From JAVJSD01 sp040219575 (GTDB lineage Bacteria > Planctomycetota > Planctomycetia > Pirellulales > Pirellulaceae): 64,000 nt of DNA. The first letter of the stretch is position 1. Each line of letters starts with the position of its first letter. The notes beneath the pieces are model-generated. The model worked only from the letters and a program-made list of their open reading frames with translations. It was not told the origin of the DNA and searched no databases. The stretch lies in NCBI GenBank assembly GCA_040219575.1, contig JAVJSD010000012.1, positions 73,966-137,965 of the forward strand. Direction: 5' to 3'. The position numbers and the translations under genes are program-made. Below are positions 1 through 7,861 of this stretch, piece after piece.

Positions 1-282
1 TGCTTTCTTGCCCGCAATCGGCGTCGTATCGCCGGTCTTGCGCGGCGTGGCGTCCAACGTCGGCGGCAGGGCGGCTCTCCGCGCGGTTGACCGAAATCGG
101 GCGTCGCCCAACGCGGTAAAAAGCAACCAGACAAGGAATAGAGGGAGCGGCCAGAGGAGCAGCAGATGCGGCGGCATCACACGCCAGTAGTGCAGGACCG
201 CCGACAGGCAGGCAGCCAAGCCGGTCAAGACCAGCAACCCCAGCAGTGAGAACTGGCCACGAGAGAAACGAAGTCGCGCCAT
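1..282 (-). CDS. Small membrane protein, partial (runs off left edge)
   Basis: An open frame on the minus strand starts at the ATG at 282 and stays open for 94 codons to the window edge, so its C-terminus is missing. After a short basic start (MARLRFSRGQ) come two hydrophobic stretches, about residues 11-32 and 36-58, followed by a basic, Pro/Thr-rich tail. The layout suggests a two-helix inner-membrane protein. Basic-start sequences of this shape head many planctomycete membrane proteins, but I recognise no specific family. The Shine-Dalgarno match is weak (GGA about 9 bases upstream). It shares its strand with the sigma factor gene but is separated from it by 440 bp of repeats. Confidence 0.5.
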   Translation of the reverse strand, partial: MARLRFSRGQFSLLGLLVLTGLAACLSAVLHYWRVMPPHLLLLWPLPLFLVWLLFTALGDARFRSTARRAALPPTLDATPRKTGDTTPIAGKKA

Positions 283-347
283 GGTGCTGATTCCGAAGGC
301 CAGGATAGTAAGCTCCGTCTGGAAACGCCGACGTGGCAAATCGCCTG

Positions 348-410
348 GTAGCGGAACTCGTGAGAGTTCCTCTAATTCAATGCCGTCGGAAGTCTCACGA
401 CTTCCGCCAC
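348..410. repeat. REP doublet, family A copy 1
   Basis: The left half is GTAGC followed by the hairpin GGAACTC-GTGA-GAGTTCC (353-370). The right half is GGAAGTC-TCAC-GACTTCC (388-405) followed by GCCAC, the complement of a GTGGC head. The two hairpins face each other. The same architecture recurs at 9201, 24718, 28449, 34383, 34503 and 36041. Confidence 0.8.
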
Positions 411-495
411 GATGTTTCCCGACAAAGCCCAGAAGCGGACACCATGTGGCTATTCGCGTCAGCTCATGCAATCTTGCCGCACTCGCTCACTGCTT

Positions 496-550
496 CCTTG
501 CTGGCGCAACGGGCTCCGCGCATACGCCCGAGCCCGTTGCGCCAGCAAGG
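496..550. repeat. Perfect 21-bp inverted repeat
   Basis: Arms at 496-516 and 530-550 are exact reverse complements, beginning CCTTGCTGGCGCAACGGG, with a 13-base loop. No T-run follows on either strand, so it is more likely a mobile repeat than a terminator. Confidence 0.7.
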
Positions 551-606
551 GAGGGCTTGCAATCGATGATGTGCGGGCGAATAAACCTGCCGGAACGTCC
601 GCGCAT

Positions 607-638
607 GCCAAAGCGGCGGAGGATTCCGCCGCTTTGGC
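607..638 (-). terminator. Hairpin downstream of sigma factor gene
   Basis: A 14-bp perfect stem (GCCAAAGCGGCGGA and its complement) with a 4-base loop lies about 85 bp past the sigma factor stop codon. It lacks a U-tract, so intrinsic termination is doubtful; it may be another repeat. Confidence 0.35.
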
Positions 639-723
639 CGCAACAACCGAACGAGGAGAAAAAGTCACGGCGCGGCGATCGTGGCTGCGTTGATCGGCCG
701 ACGCCGTGGGTAGGTGCTCGTAG

Positions 724-2346
724 TCAAGTCGTCTCGGATGTCGCCGCTTCGGCCGGCATCTCGAAGCCATCCACGAAGCTGGAAAGCACGCCGCACCGCT
801 GCGGTTGCTGCAACTTGCGGACGGCCTTCGATTCGATCTGCCGCACGCGCTCCCGTGTGACCGAGAAGATCTTGCCCACTTCCTCCAGCGTGTAGGCGTA
901 GCCGTCGGCCAGGCCGTAACGCAGCCGCAGGATCTCCCGCTCACGATAATTGAGCACGCCCAGGGCGTCGTCGAGGCACTGCTTCAAGGCCTGCTGGTGC
1001 GTGTCGTACAGCGGGTCGTCGTCGCGATAGTCTTCCAGGAACTCGCCGAAGAAACTGTCGTCGTGGTCGCCCACCGGCTGATCGAGCGACAACGGCTGAC
1101 GCGCCATCTTCATGATGCACCGCGTGTCGTCCAGCGACAGACCGGCCCGCTCCGCCGTCTCCTCGGGAGTCGGTTCGCGTCCCAGTTCCTGCACCAGGTC
1201 GCGCGTCACCGTGCGGACCTTGCTCATCGTGTCGATCATGTGCACCGGCACGCGAATCGTGCGGCTTTGATCGGCGATGGCCCGCGTGATCGCCTGTCGA
1301 ATCCACCAGGTGGCGTAGGTCGAGAACTTGTAGCCCCGGGCGTGCTCGAACTTGTCGACCGCCCGCATCAGGCCGGTGTTGCCTTCTTGAATCAGGTCGA
1401 GGAAGCTGAGCCCCCGGTTGCGATACTTCTTGGCGATCGAGACGACCAACCGCAAGTTGCCGGCGGAGAGCTTCCGCTTGGCGGCGTCGTGGCGCTCGCG
1501 CCGCGAGCGGGTGGTGTCGATGCGGCGCTTGAGCGTGGCGGGGCTTTCGTATGTGATCCGCATCAGGTAGTGCAGTTCGGCCCGCAGTTCGTCGGCCGAA
1601 CCACCGGTGGGAAACACGGCGCCGCTTTTCATCTCGCGCAGTTGCTGCTTGATCGTCTGCATGCGGTCGCTGATTTCGGCCAGGTTGTCGAACAGCGGCA
1701 GCAGCTTGTTGGTCCGCAGGTTCATCTCCTCGACCAACCGCACCGCCTTGTTGCGGCGGCGGATCAGACGGCGGTAAGCCGCGCGGCGTTGGGTCTTCGA
1801 GAACTGCTTGCTGACCGCAATGCGGAAGTCGCGATAGTTCTGCTTGAGCAGATGCCGCAGCGTGACCAGGTTCGGCCCGAGCCGCTTGAGAATGTTCTTC
1901 TTCTCGGTCGTGTTGGTGACGGAGACTTCAATCGTGCGGTCGAGGCGCAGTTCGCCGCGCTGCACCTTCTCCAGCGCCGACACCGCCCCCTGCAGCATGT
2001 AGTCGGTCGCCATCATGTTGGTGCGGTACGAAATCCGCGCCGCTTCGATCTCCTTGGCGATCGTCACTTCCTCGGCGCGATTCAACAGCGGGATGCGGCC
2101 CATCTGCATCAGGTACATGCGGATGGGATCGTCGATCGGATCGCTGCCCCCGACGTCGCGGCTGACGTCGTCGGCTTCCTCTTCGTGATCCAGGTCGAGC
2201 GGTTCCTCTTCGAACGCATCGTCACGGCTCGAAACCGAACTGGACGAATGCCCGTTGATTTTTTTTGTGTGTCCGTTGATTTTCGGTGACTTCCTGCGTT
2301 TGGAGGGAGTGGCGACAGCGACGGACTTGCGGGACTTTTTGGCCAA
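724..2346 (-). CDS. rpoD: Primary-type RNA polymerase sigma factor (sigma-70, RpoD/SigA-like)
   Basis: Encodes a sigma-70 family factor that directs core RNA polymerase to promoters. In the 540-aa product, region 1.2 (DPIRMYLMQMG) lies near residues 74-84. A charged non-conserved segment of about 170 residues precedes region 2 (LDLIQEGNTGLMRAV, then YKFSTYATWWIRQAI), at about 297-372. Region 3 follows, and region 4 contains the helix-turn-helix YTLEEVGKIFSVTRERVRQI near 485-505. The full region 1.2-4 set and the non-conserved insert mark a primary (group 1) or very close group 2 factor. I chose the TTG at 2346 because AGAGGAG lies 7 bases upstream; an ATG at 2388 would add 14 residues without such a site. 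A tail of about 23 residues follows region 4, unlike the abrupt end of most RpoD proteins. Transcribed divergently from the carboxyltransferase gene. Confidence 0.95.
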   Translation of the reverse strand: MAKKSRKSVAVATPSKRRKSPKINGHTKKINGHSSSSVSSRDDAFEEEPLDLDHEEEADDVSRDVGGSDPIDDPIRMYLMQMGRIPLLNRAEEVTIAKEIEAARISYRTNMMATDYMLQGAVSALEKVQRGELRLDRTIEVSVTNTTEKKNILKRLGPNLVTLRHLLKQNYRDFRIAVSKQFSKTQRRAAYRRLIRRRNKAVRLVEEMNLRTNKLLPLFDNLAEISDRMQTIKQQLREMKSGAVFPTGGSADELRAELHYLMRITYESPATLKRRIDTTRSRRERHDAAKRKLSAGNLRLVVSIAKKYRNRGLSFLDLIQEGNTGLMRAVDKFEHARGYKFSTYATWWIRQAITRAIADQSRTIRVPVHMIDTMSKVRTVTRDLVQELGREPTPEETAERAGLSLDDTRCIMKMARQPLSLDQPVGDHDDSFFGEFLEDYRDDDPLYDTHQQALKQCLDDALGVLNYREREILRLRYGLADGYAYTLEEVGKIFSVTRERVRQIESKAVRKLQQPQRCGVLSSFVDGFEMPAEAATSETT

Positions 2347-2883
2347 GATGCAGCTCCTCTTGTTGCAGCCAACAGGCGGCCGCGGCACGGCGGCGCGACG
2401 ACGATCAAGTCAGATCGCACCTGGAGTGCCAAGGGGTTGTCCAGGGGCCGACAATCCGGCGCAACCTATTGCTGCAACAGTACTTGCCTGCCTGGGCCGG
2501 TTCCGTCCGAGATGAGTTGGTTGTGGCGGAACCTCAACGGCATGTTTCCCAGCGTCAACGTCGATAGCGCCACAGCGAGATCGACGCCGCCCGGGAAGGA
2601 GCGCAAAGGCGCCCACACGTGGCTCGGCCCTCGCCTCGACGAGGAAGACCCGGCCCCACGCAGGGTGCTTTGCGCGTTTGTTGCTCTGTTCCGACGGGGC
2701 CGCCGGCGACTGGCCCGCAGATCGCCGACGACCGATACACAAGGAATCTTCCTCTAATACGGAAGCAAGCAGGCGTTTGGATCGATGTTCCCGAAAATAT
2801 TCCTCGGAGTAGAATTCCGTAGCCCCCCGTCCGCGAAGCCCCCGTTCGCGAATCTCCCCGTCCGCGCATCCCCGGAACACGCC
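2347..2883. other. Divergent intergenic region (sigma factor / carboxyltransferase)
   Basis: About 540 bp between two divergent genes. It must hold both promoters, but I see no strong -35/-10 pair. Open frames here are read-through of high-GC sequence; no gene supported. Confidence 0.5.
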
Positions 2884-4515
2884 ATGAGTCCTTCCTCGCA
2901 AGACCTTCCGCCGCTCCAGCAACTCAGCGGCGATCTGCAGCAGGAGGCTCGTCAGATCGAGCTGGGCGGGGGCGCCGCCGCCATCGAGCGACAGCACCAG
3001 CGTGGCCGACTCACCGCCCGTGAGCGAATCGCGCGGTTGCTCGATCCGCACACCCAACCAATGGAACTCGGCCTCTGGGCGGCGTGGGGCATGTACCAGG
3101 ATTGGGGAGGCGCGCCGGCGGCCGGCGTCGTCACCTGCATCGGACACGTGGCCGGCCGGCGGCACATGATCATCGCCAACGACGCCACCGTGAAGGCCGG
3201 CGCCTTCTTCCCGGCCACCGCCAAAAAAGTGCTCCGGGCCCAGCGCATCGCGCTCACCAACCGCCTGCCGCTGATCTACCTCGTCGACTCAGCCGGCGTC
3301 TTCCTGCCGCTGCAGGAAGATGTCTTCCCCGATGAGGACGACTTCGGGCGCATCTTCCGCAACAACGCCGTCCTCTCCGGCGCGGGCATCCCCCAACTCG
3401 CCGCCATCATGGGCAACTGCGTGGCCGGCGGCGGCTACCTCCCCGTGCTGTGCGACAAGCTGCTGATGACCGAAGGCTCGGGCCTGTACCTCGCCGGGCC
3501 GGCGCTCGTGAAAAGCGCGATCGGACAGGAAGTCTCCAGCGAAGAGCTTGGCGGCGCCGCCATGCACGCCGGCGTGAGCGGCACGATCGACTACCGCGAA
3601 CCCAACGACGAGGCCTGCCTCGATCTGCTGCGAAAGCTGTGCGGCAACGCTTCGCCCGACGCGCCGCAACCGCCGCCTCCCTTCACGCGCCGCGAGATCC
3701 GCCAACCAGCCCGACCGCCGGAGGACCTCTACGCGCTGGTCGACCCCGATCCGCGGAAGGACTACGAGGTGCGCGAGGTGCTCGACTGCATCGTCGACGC
3801 CGAGTCGTTCGACGAGTACAAGGCCGACTACGGCCCCACGCTCGTGTGCGGCACGGCCCGGCTCGGCGGCTTTCCCATCGGGGTGGTCGCCTGCCAGCAC
3901 CACCGCACGACGACGGCCGAAGGCGAGTATCAGTTCGGCGGCGTGCTATACACCGAGTCGGCCGAGAAGGCGGCGCGGTTCGTGATGAACTGCAACCAGG
4001 AATGGCTGCCGATCGTCTTCCTGCAGGACGTGAACGGTTTCATGGTCGGCCGCGACGCGGAACGCGGCGGCATCATCAAGGCCGGCGCCAAGCTGGTCAG
4101 CGCGGTGAGCAACAGCCGCGTGCCGAAGTTGACGGTGCTCACCGGCGGCTCGTTCGGCGCCGGTAATTACGCGCTGTGCGGCAAGGCCTTCGATCCCCGC
4201 TTCATCTTCGCCTGGCCCAATGCCCGCTGCGCCGTGATGGGCGGCGCGCAGGCCACGTCGACGCTGCTGGACATCACCGTCAAGAGCCTGCAGCGGCAGG
4301 GGAGCGAAGTCGACGCCGAGGAGATGGCGGCGCTGCGCGACCGGGTGAAGGCCGACTACGAGCGGCAGACCGACGTCCGCTACGGCGCCGCCCGAGGCTG
4401 GGTCGACGGCATCCTCGACCCACCCCACACCCGCGACGCATTGATCGCCGCCCTCGAAATCTCGACCCGCGCCCCGCTCGACGAACCGTTCCGCGTGGGC
4501 GTCTACCAGGTCTGA
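2884..4515 (+). CDS. Acyl-CoA carboxylase carboxyltransferase (beta) subunit, MCC-like
   Basis: Carboxyltransferase half of a biotin-dependent acyl-CoA carboxylase: it moves the carboxyl group from carboxybiotin to an acyl-CoA. The 543-aa length is usual for this family, with N- and C-terminal crotonase-like domains. YLVDSAGVFLPLQEDVFPD (about residues 131-149), GNCVAGGGYLPVLCDK and MTEGSGLYLAGPALVK resemble the methylcrotonyl-CoA carboxylase beta chain more than the propionyl-CoA one. GGSFGAGNYALCGKAF in the second half gives the other acyl/biotin-site glycines. The ATG at 2884 fits the family start better than the upstream ATG at 2785, which would add a low-complexity Pro-rich leader. No biotin-carboxylase/BCCP partner gene lies beside it, so the alpha subunit must be elsewhere. 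Substrate (methylcrotonyl-CoA versus another branched acyl-CoA) is inference. Confidence 0.9.
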   Translation: MSPSSQDLPPLQQLSGDLQQEARQIELGGGAAAIERQHQRGRLTARERIARLLDPHTQPMELGLWAAWGMYQDWGGAPAAGVVTCIGHVAGRRHMIIANDATVKAGAFFPATAKKVLRAQRIALTNRLPLIYLVDSAGVFLPLQEDVFPDEDDFGRIFRNNAVLSGAGIPQLAAIMGNCVAGGGYLPVLCDKLLMTEGSGLYLAGPALVKSAIGQEVSSEELGGAAMHAGVSGTIDYREPNDEACLDLLRKLCGNASPDAPQPPPPFTRREIRQPARPPEDLYALVDPDPRKDYEVREVLDCIVDAESFDEYKADYGPTLVCGTARLGGFPIGVVACQHHRTTTAEGEYQFGGVLYTESAEKAARFVMNCNQEWLPIVFLQDVNGFMVGRDAERGGIIKAGAKLVSAVSNSRVPKLTVLTGGSFGAGNYALCGKAFDPRFIFAWPNARCAVMGGAQATSTLLDITVKSLQRQGSEVDAEEMAALRDRVKADYERQTDVRYGAARGWVDGILDPPHTRDALIAALEISTRAPLDEPFRVGVYQV

Positions 4516-4534
4516 CGCATCCGCCGGAGGAAGC

Positions 4535-4566
4535 GATAAAGGGCATATGCGCATGTCCCTTTTATC
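4535..4566 (+). terminator. Imperfect hairpin after the carboxyltransferase gene
   Basis: GATAAAGGGCATATGC pairs imperfectly with GCATGTCCCTTTTATC about 20 bp after the stop codon at 4515. The T-run is inside the arm, not after it, so this could be a terminator or an RNA structure in the leader of the next small gene. Confidence 0.35.
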
Positions 4567-4626
4567 ACTCCCTGTGCTGGGTGTCTCTTGCCATGCCTTC
4601 CTTCTTGCGCAGGGGAGAGTGATCGA

Positions 4627-4845
4627 ATGGACGGGATGAACGAGAACCCGTACGAGTCGCCGGAGGGCGACTCCGCCAAGCCGCGCACGGCTCGCCACAA
4701 CATCGCCGTACCGATTGTGCTAGTGCTCGTCGTGGTGTGCGCGTTTTGCCTGACTCCAGCCGACCCAATCACGATGCTCGTCTTCGGCCCCATCATCGCG
4801 GGCTTGCTATTCGGCGTGTACGCGCTGGGCGTGTGGAGCGGTTGA
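4627..4845 (+). CDS. Small membrane protein with N-terminal NPYESP motif
   Basis: A 72-aa product. The N-terminus MDGMNENPYESPEGD is followed by a short charged stretch and then two close hydrophobic segments, about residues 29-47 and 50-69. AGGGGAG about 9 bases upstream supports the ATG at 4627; an ATG at 4636 is also possible. The NPYxSP start recurs in the membrane proteins at 38376-38867 and 42526-42882 and is a common opening of small planctomycete membrane proteins. Function unknown. It follows the carboxyltransferase gene on the same strand but is separated from it by a hairpin, so it is probably independent. Confidence 0.65.
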   Translation: MDGMNENPYESPEGDSAKPRTARHNIAVPIVLVLVVVCAFCLTPADPITMLVFGPIIAGLLFGVYALGVWSG

Positions 4846-4936
4846 AAGACACTTCGTGCCAACGTGAACCACGACCCTCACCCCCGATAATGGACGAACC
4901 GATGCTGACCACGTCCTCGCGATCGACTGCGCCCCC

Positions 4937-5351
4937 GCTTCGACCGGCATTTTCCGCACCGAAGGTGCACGGCAGGTCAGCCCAGGGCCAACGAGCGTAG
5001 CGAGTGCCGCCCTGGGGAGGGTGGAGCGCGCCATCAATCTTGGCACGCTGAAGGCGTGCGGCAGGCGGCTTGGCGAGAGATTGGACCAGCGCGCTTTGCT
5101 TGTGAGTCGACCTGTCGTGAGTCGGCCCTGCTGCCGCACGCTTTCAGCGTGCCGCAGGAACACGAATTCTCAACCCAGGGCGGCGCTTGCTGCGCAATCT
5201 TGCCCTGGGCTTGCCTGCCCTGCACCTTCGGTGCGTTAGAACGACACGGATCTCGCCCCCAAGAGTGTTTGCCGTCACGTTCCGGCTAGCAAATTCGCCA
5301 TCCCCGCGCTGTTTCCCAACGCTTCGACCGGCATCTTCCGCTCCGAAGGTG
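4937..5351. repeat. Cluster of nested hairpins between 31-bp direct repeats
   Basis: Hairpins include GCACCGAAGGTGC at 4956-4968, GCACGCTGAAGGCGTGC near 5043-5059, GCACGCTTTCAGCGTGC near 5135-5151 and GCACCTTCGGTGC near 5221-5233. CCCAGGGC/GCCCTGGG pairs occur at 4980-5015 and 5174-5210. The outer hairpins match each other, so the whole block is an inverted array. The sequence starting GCTTCGACCGGCAT occurs at 4937 and again at 5321. Confidence 0.6.
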
Positions 5352-5358
5352 GGCCTGC

Positions 5359-5570
5359 GGCGGGTACGTCGACTTGAACCCGATTCGCGCCGGCCTGACC
5401 GACACGCCTGAGGGCAGCGACTTCACTTCTCCACAACGGTGAATCGAAGCGCGAGCGCAGCAGTGCGAGGAGCACGCGACAGCGGCGACCGCCGAGCAGG
5501 CATGGCCCGACGATTGGCCGGCGCCGCTTCCGCTCGAAGAGTCGGCGGCCGATCCGGGGGCCTGCACTGA
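5359..5570 (+). pseudogene. Decayed C-terminus of a REP-associated Y1 (IS200-like) transposase
   Basis: Reading from 5365 gives YVDLNPIRAGLTDTPEGSDF, a signature stretch of planctomycete REP-associated tyrosine transposases (RAYT, Y1_Tnp family), just after the catalytic domain. The frame then hits TGA at 5440-5442 where an Arg codon is expected (...TSPQR-stop-IEAR...), and the same frame continues open for more than 60 codons in a WPDDWP-type acidic tail. The catalytic HUH histidines and tyrosine are absent because everything upstream has been replaced by the repeat cluster. So this is a fragment with an in-frame nonsense mutation, not a working gene. The right border is approximate. The family assignment rests on remembered family motifs, not on a search. 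Confidence 0.65.
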
Positions 5571-5635
5571 GCGCGTCTCAATCGCTCCAACGTCGTCGAA
5601 GACGCCGAACTTGAAAGGCCGCTTTCATCTCACCG

Positions 5636-7432
5636 CTACGGCGCCGCAGCGCGGGATGCTCCTGTTGACTTCGAACTGCGAGTGGTGGCGCTGGGAATAC
5701 ACCACAAGGTGTCTCCGACAACGAATCGCTGCGCCCTTTCCTTCCGGATGAACAGCTTCGAGGGACGGCCGCTTTCCATATGCACCAGGCAGTCGACCAC
5801 GACGCCATCCCGCACGACGCCGTCGAATGCTCGGTATCGATTGTTTTCGTTCATCACGTGGAATGACTCGGGGCGCACCGCGATGTCCAGAAATCTCTCA
5901 TATTCTTCATTCGCCGCGATGCTTGTGACTTTGACGGCGACGGGCGAATCCTTTCTCTGCGAGAGGTCGCAAAACGTCGACCACGTCACCCTGCATGCGG
6001 CCGATGAGTCCCAATCCAGACAACGCGTCGCCTCGTATAGCTCCGCCAGATCCAGCAAGACGGAATCAAAGTACTGCTCCATCGGCGGACTCGTTGGACG
6101 CACCAACCGCATCTCCTCGAGGTAAACGCCAATCGCATCGTCGAGCGCGGCATTCGCCAGATCGTGAAGGCGGTGGATTCCGACAATCAGGTGGTCCTTC
6201 TCTCTGACGAGAGACTTCACTTGAGGGTGCTGCGCGGAATAGTCCTGTTGAGTTTTTTGAAGCTGCTGCTCCAACGCCTGGGCCCGCAAGGCGCCCCCCG
6301 CGACATACATGAGCAGTTCGTTCCGCTTGACGACCGACGAACGGAGGTTCGCCGCGAACGTCGTCTCGACGATCGCCGCCTTCGATGCGTCCTCAAAAAA
6401 TCCCGCACCGGGATGTTCCTTGCGCGCGACGGCCTGCGCCATGATCTGTTGGCGATACAACGGGACGACATCCGCTCGCAGATCGGCGCCGGAGAGCGTC
6501 ATGGCGTTGATAATCTCCGACCCGTAGGGGCCGAACATGGTGTCCGGCGTTCCCATCCGGCCGGTGAAAGGCCCGTCGTCGATTGGCTTGGTGACTGCGA
6601 CCAACCAGGCCGACGCGGCGAGTTGTTCGTCGAAGGCGACGACTTCCGGGGTGCCCGGCAGGAACTCCTTCAGGAGTTGTTCGCGTTGTTCCAGCTTGTT
6701 CGCGTAGTTCACCAGGGCCTTGTGATGAAGCTCTTGGGTCGCGGCGACGACCTGCTGGTCCAGCATCAAGGCCGTTTGAACTTTTTCGTTCTGTTCGGGA
6801 TGTCGTTGTCGAAGTTTGAACAGGGACAGCCGACTGCTCTCGGATCGGCATAGCAGTCGCACCCAATCCAGCACCATCGGATGGGCCTGCGGTTTGCCGT
6901 CGACCGACGACCGCAGCATCGGCGCCGGCGGAATGTAGCGAATGTCGCCGAACACCTGTTCGAGGCATGCCAGTCGATCGTCGAGATCCTCGGTCCGCGA
7001 CTGAAGTTCGGCGGTGTCGCTCCGCACGTCGGCGACGCTGTTCTCGAGGGCCTGCACTTGCGCGGCTATGGCGGCGAGCGTTGGATTGACGATCCGCCGG
7101 ACATCCTCCGCGGTCGTTCGCGTCGACAATTCGCTTCGGAATTCCGCGACGGCGTCCGCCTGCTGTTGGTCCAACCGACGCAGTAAGGTCTCGTAGGTAA
7201 GCAGTCGCCGATCGAGTTCCCGCACGCGCTGGTCCTCGCTGCCGAATGCTTGCTCCCATAGCGAATCGACGGACCTTTCGACCAACCTCGCTCCCACCGT
7301 GGCGGCCACGGACATCGCCGCTTGCCGAAGCGCCGGCGATTCGAGGATTGAAGGCGCTGACTGCGCGATACCCGTGGAAGAGGCGACGCAAGTCGCCCAC
7401 GTGCCGACCGCAACGAAAGCCAAATGACGCAT
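5636..7432 (-). CDS. Secreted coiled-coil protein of unknown function
   Basis: The 598-aa product starts with a signal peptide (MRHLAFVAVGTWATCVASS, cleavage probably after GIAQS). A heptad-rich helical region (about residues 60-160, with RELDRRLLTYETLLRRLDQQ and LENSVADVRSDTAEL) predicts a coiled coil. The remainder is a mixed helical domain with no motif I recognise. The ATG at 7432 has GGAGA 6 bases upstream; an in-frame ATG at 7438 is almost touching that site, and longer versions run through a region with no coding look. Likely exported to the periplasm or cell surface. It is divergent from the kelch-like gene, and its 3' end abuts the transposase remnant. Confidence 0.6.
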   Translation of the reverse strand: MRHLAFVAVGTWATCVASSTGIAQSAPSILESPALRQAAMSVAATVGARLVERSVDSLWEQAFGSEDQRVRELDRRLLTYETLLRRLDQQQADAVAEFRSELSTRTTAEDVRRIVNPTLAAIAAQVQALENSVADVRSDTAELQSRTEDLDDRLACLEQVFGDIRYIPPAPMLRSSVDGKPQAHPMVLDWVRLLCRSESSRLSLFKLRQRHPEQNEKVQTALMLDQQVVAATQELHHKALVNYANKLEQREQLLKEFLPGTPEVVAFDEQLAASAWLVAVTKPIDDGPFTGRMGTPDTMFGPYGSEIINAMTLSGADLRADVVPLYRQQIMAQAVARKEHPGAGFFEDASKAAIVETTFAANLRSSVVKRNELLMYVAGGALRAQALEQQLQKTQQDYSAQHPQVKSLVREKDHLIVGIHRLHDLANAALDDAIGVYLEEMRLVRPTSPPMEQYFDSVLLDLAELYEATRCLDWDSSAACRVTWSTFCDLSQRKDSPVAVKVTSIAANEEYERFLDIAVRPESFHVMNENNRYRAFDGVVRDGVVVDCLVHMESGRPSKLFIRKERAQRFVVGDTLWCIPSATTRSSKSTGASRAAAP

Positions 7433-7861
7433 GCGCATTCTCCAGAACTTGCCCCCGCCAAACCGTTCGAATGATCCCGATGGCGAGTTCGAGTCCGCTC
7501 GATGAATCTTGCCGAGTCCCTCGCGCAGAATCGCGAAGTTGCTCGAGTTTTCGAGTTCGTGATCCGCCCATTGTAGGGAGTGGGTGCCTGTTGGAAGAAT
7601 AATCCATTTCAGGGGTGCGATCTCCACCGACGAGAGGGGCCCTCTGGCGATGCCGAGGGTTGGGACTTCGTGCAGCGGAAGTCGTGAGACTTCTGTGCGC
7701 GTTTGCGTTAGCGGCGTCTCGCCATGCACCTGTGGGCGGAACGGCGCCAACTGCCGGTTTCCGCCGACCACGCCGACGTTGCTTTGCGGCCGACAGGCGG
7801 AGGGCTTACGATTGGGGACGCTGGTCGTCAACACTCCTTGCACCTCCCAGGAGGACGCGCT
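7433..7861. other. Divergent intergenic region with a single REP hairpin
   Basis: 429 bp between divergent genes. It holds one half-copy of repeat family A at 7672-7695 and presumably two promoters. No gene seen. Confidence 0.5.
7672..7695. repeat. Single REP hairpin, family A
   Basis: GCAGC followed by GGAAGTC-GTGA-GACTTCT. The head is GCAGC rather than GTAGC and there is no facing second hairpin, so this is a singlet or decayed doublet. Confidence 0.6.

Larger units (their letters stand above)
283..723. other. Intergenic region with three palindromic repeats
   Basis: No convincing gene. The stretch holds a double GTAGC hairpin (348-410), a perfect 21-bp inverted repeat with a 13-base loop (496-550) and a 14-bp-stem hairpin (607-638) just beyond the end of the sigma factor gene. 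Confidence 0.6.
4846..5635. other. Repeat-rich gene-free region
   Basis: No intact gene. It contains a cluster of hairpins (4937-5240), two copies of a 31-base direct repeat (4937-4967 and 5321-5351, two mismatches) and a decayed transposase end (5359-5570). Confidence 0.65.

Noticed and set aside
805..2289. A 494-codon plus-strand frame opposite the sigma factor
   Set aside because: Antisense shadow; the minus strand carries all sigma-70 regions.
2410..3165. A minus-strand open frame between the sigma factor and carboxyltransferase genes
   Set aside because: It overlaps the start of the carboxyltransferase gene, is Arg-rich and has no ribosome site.
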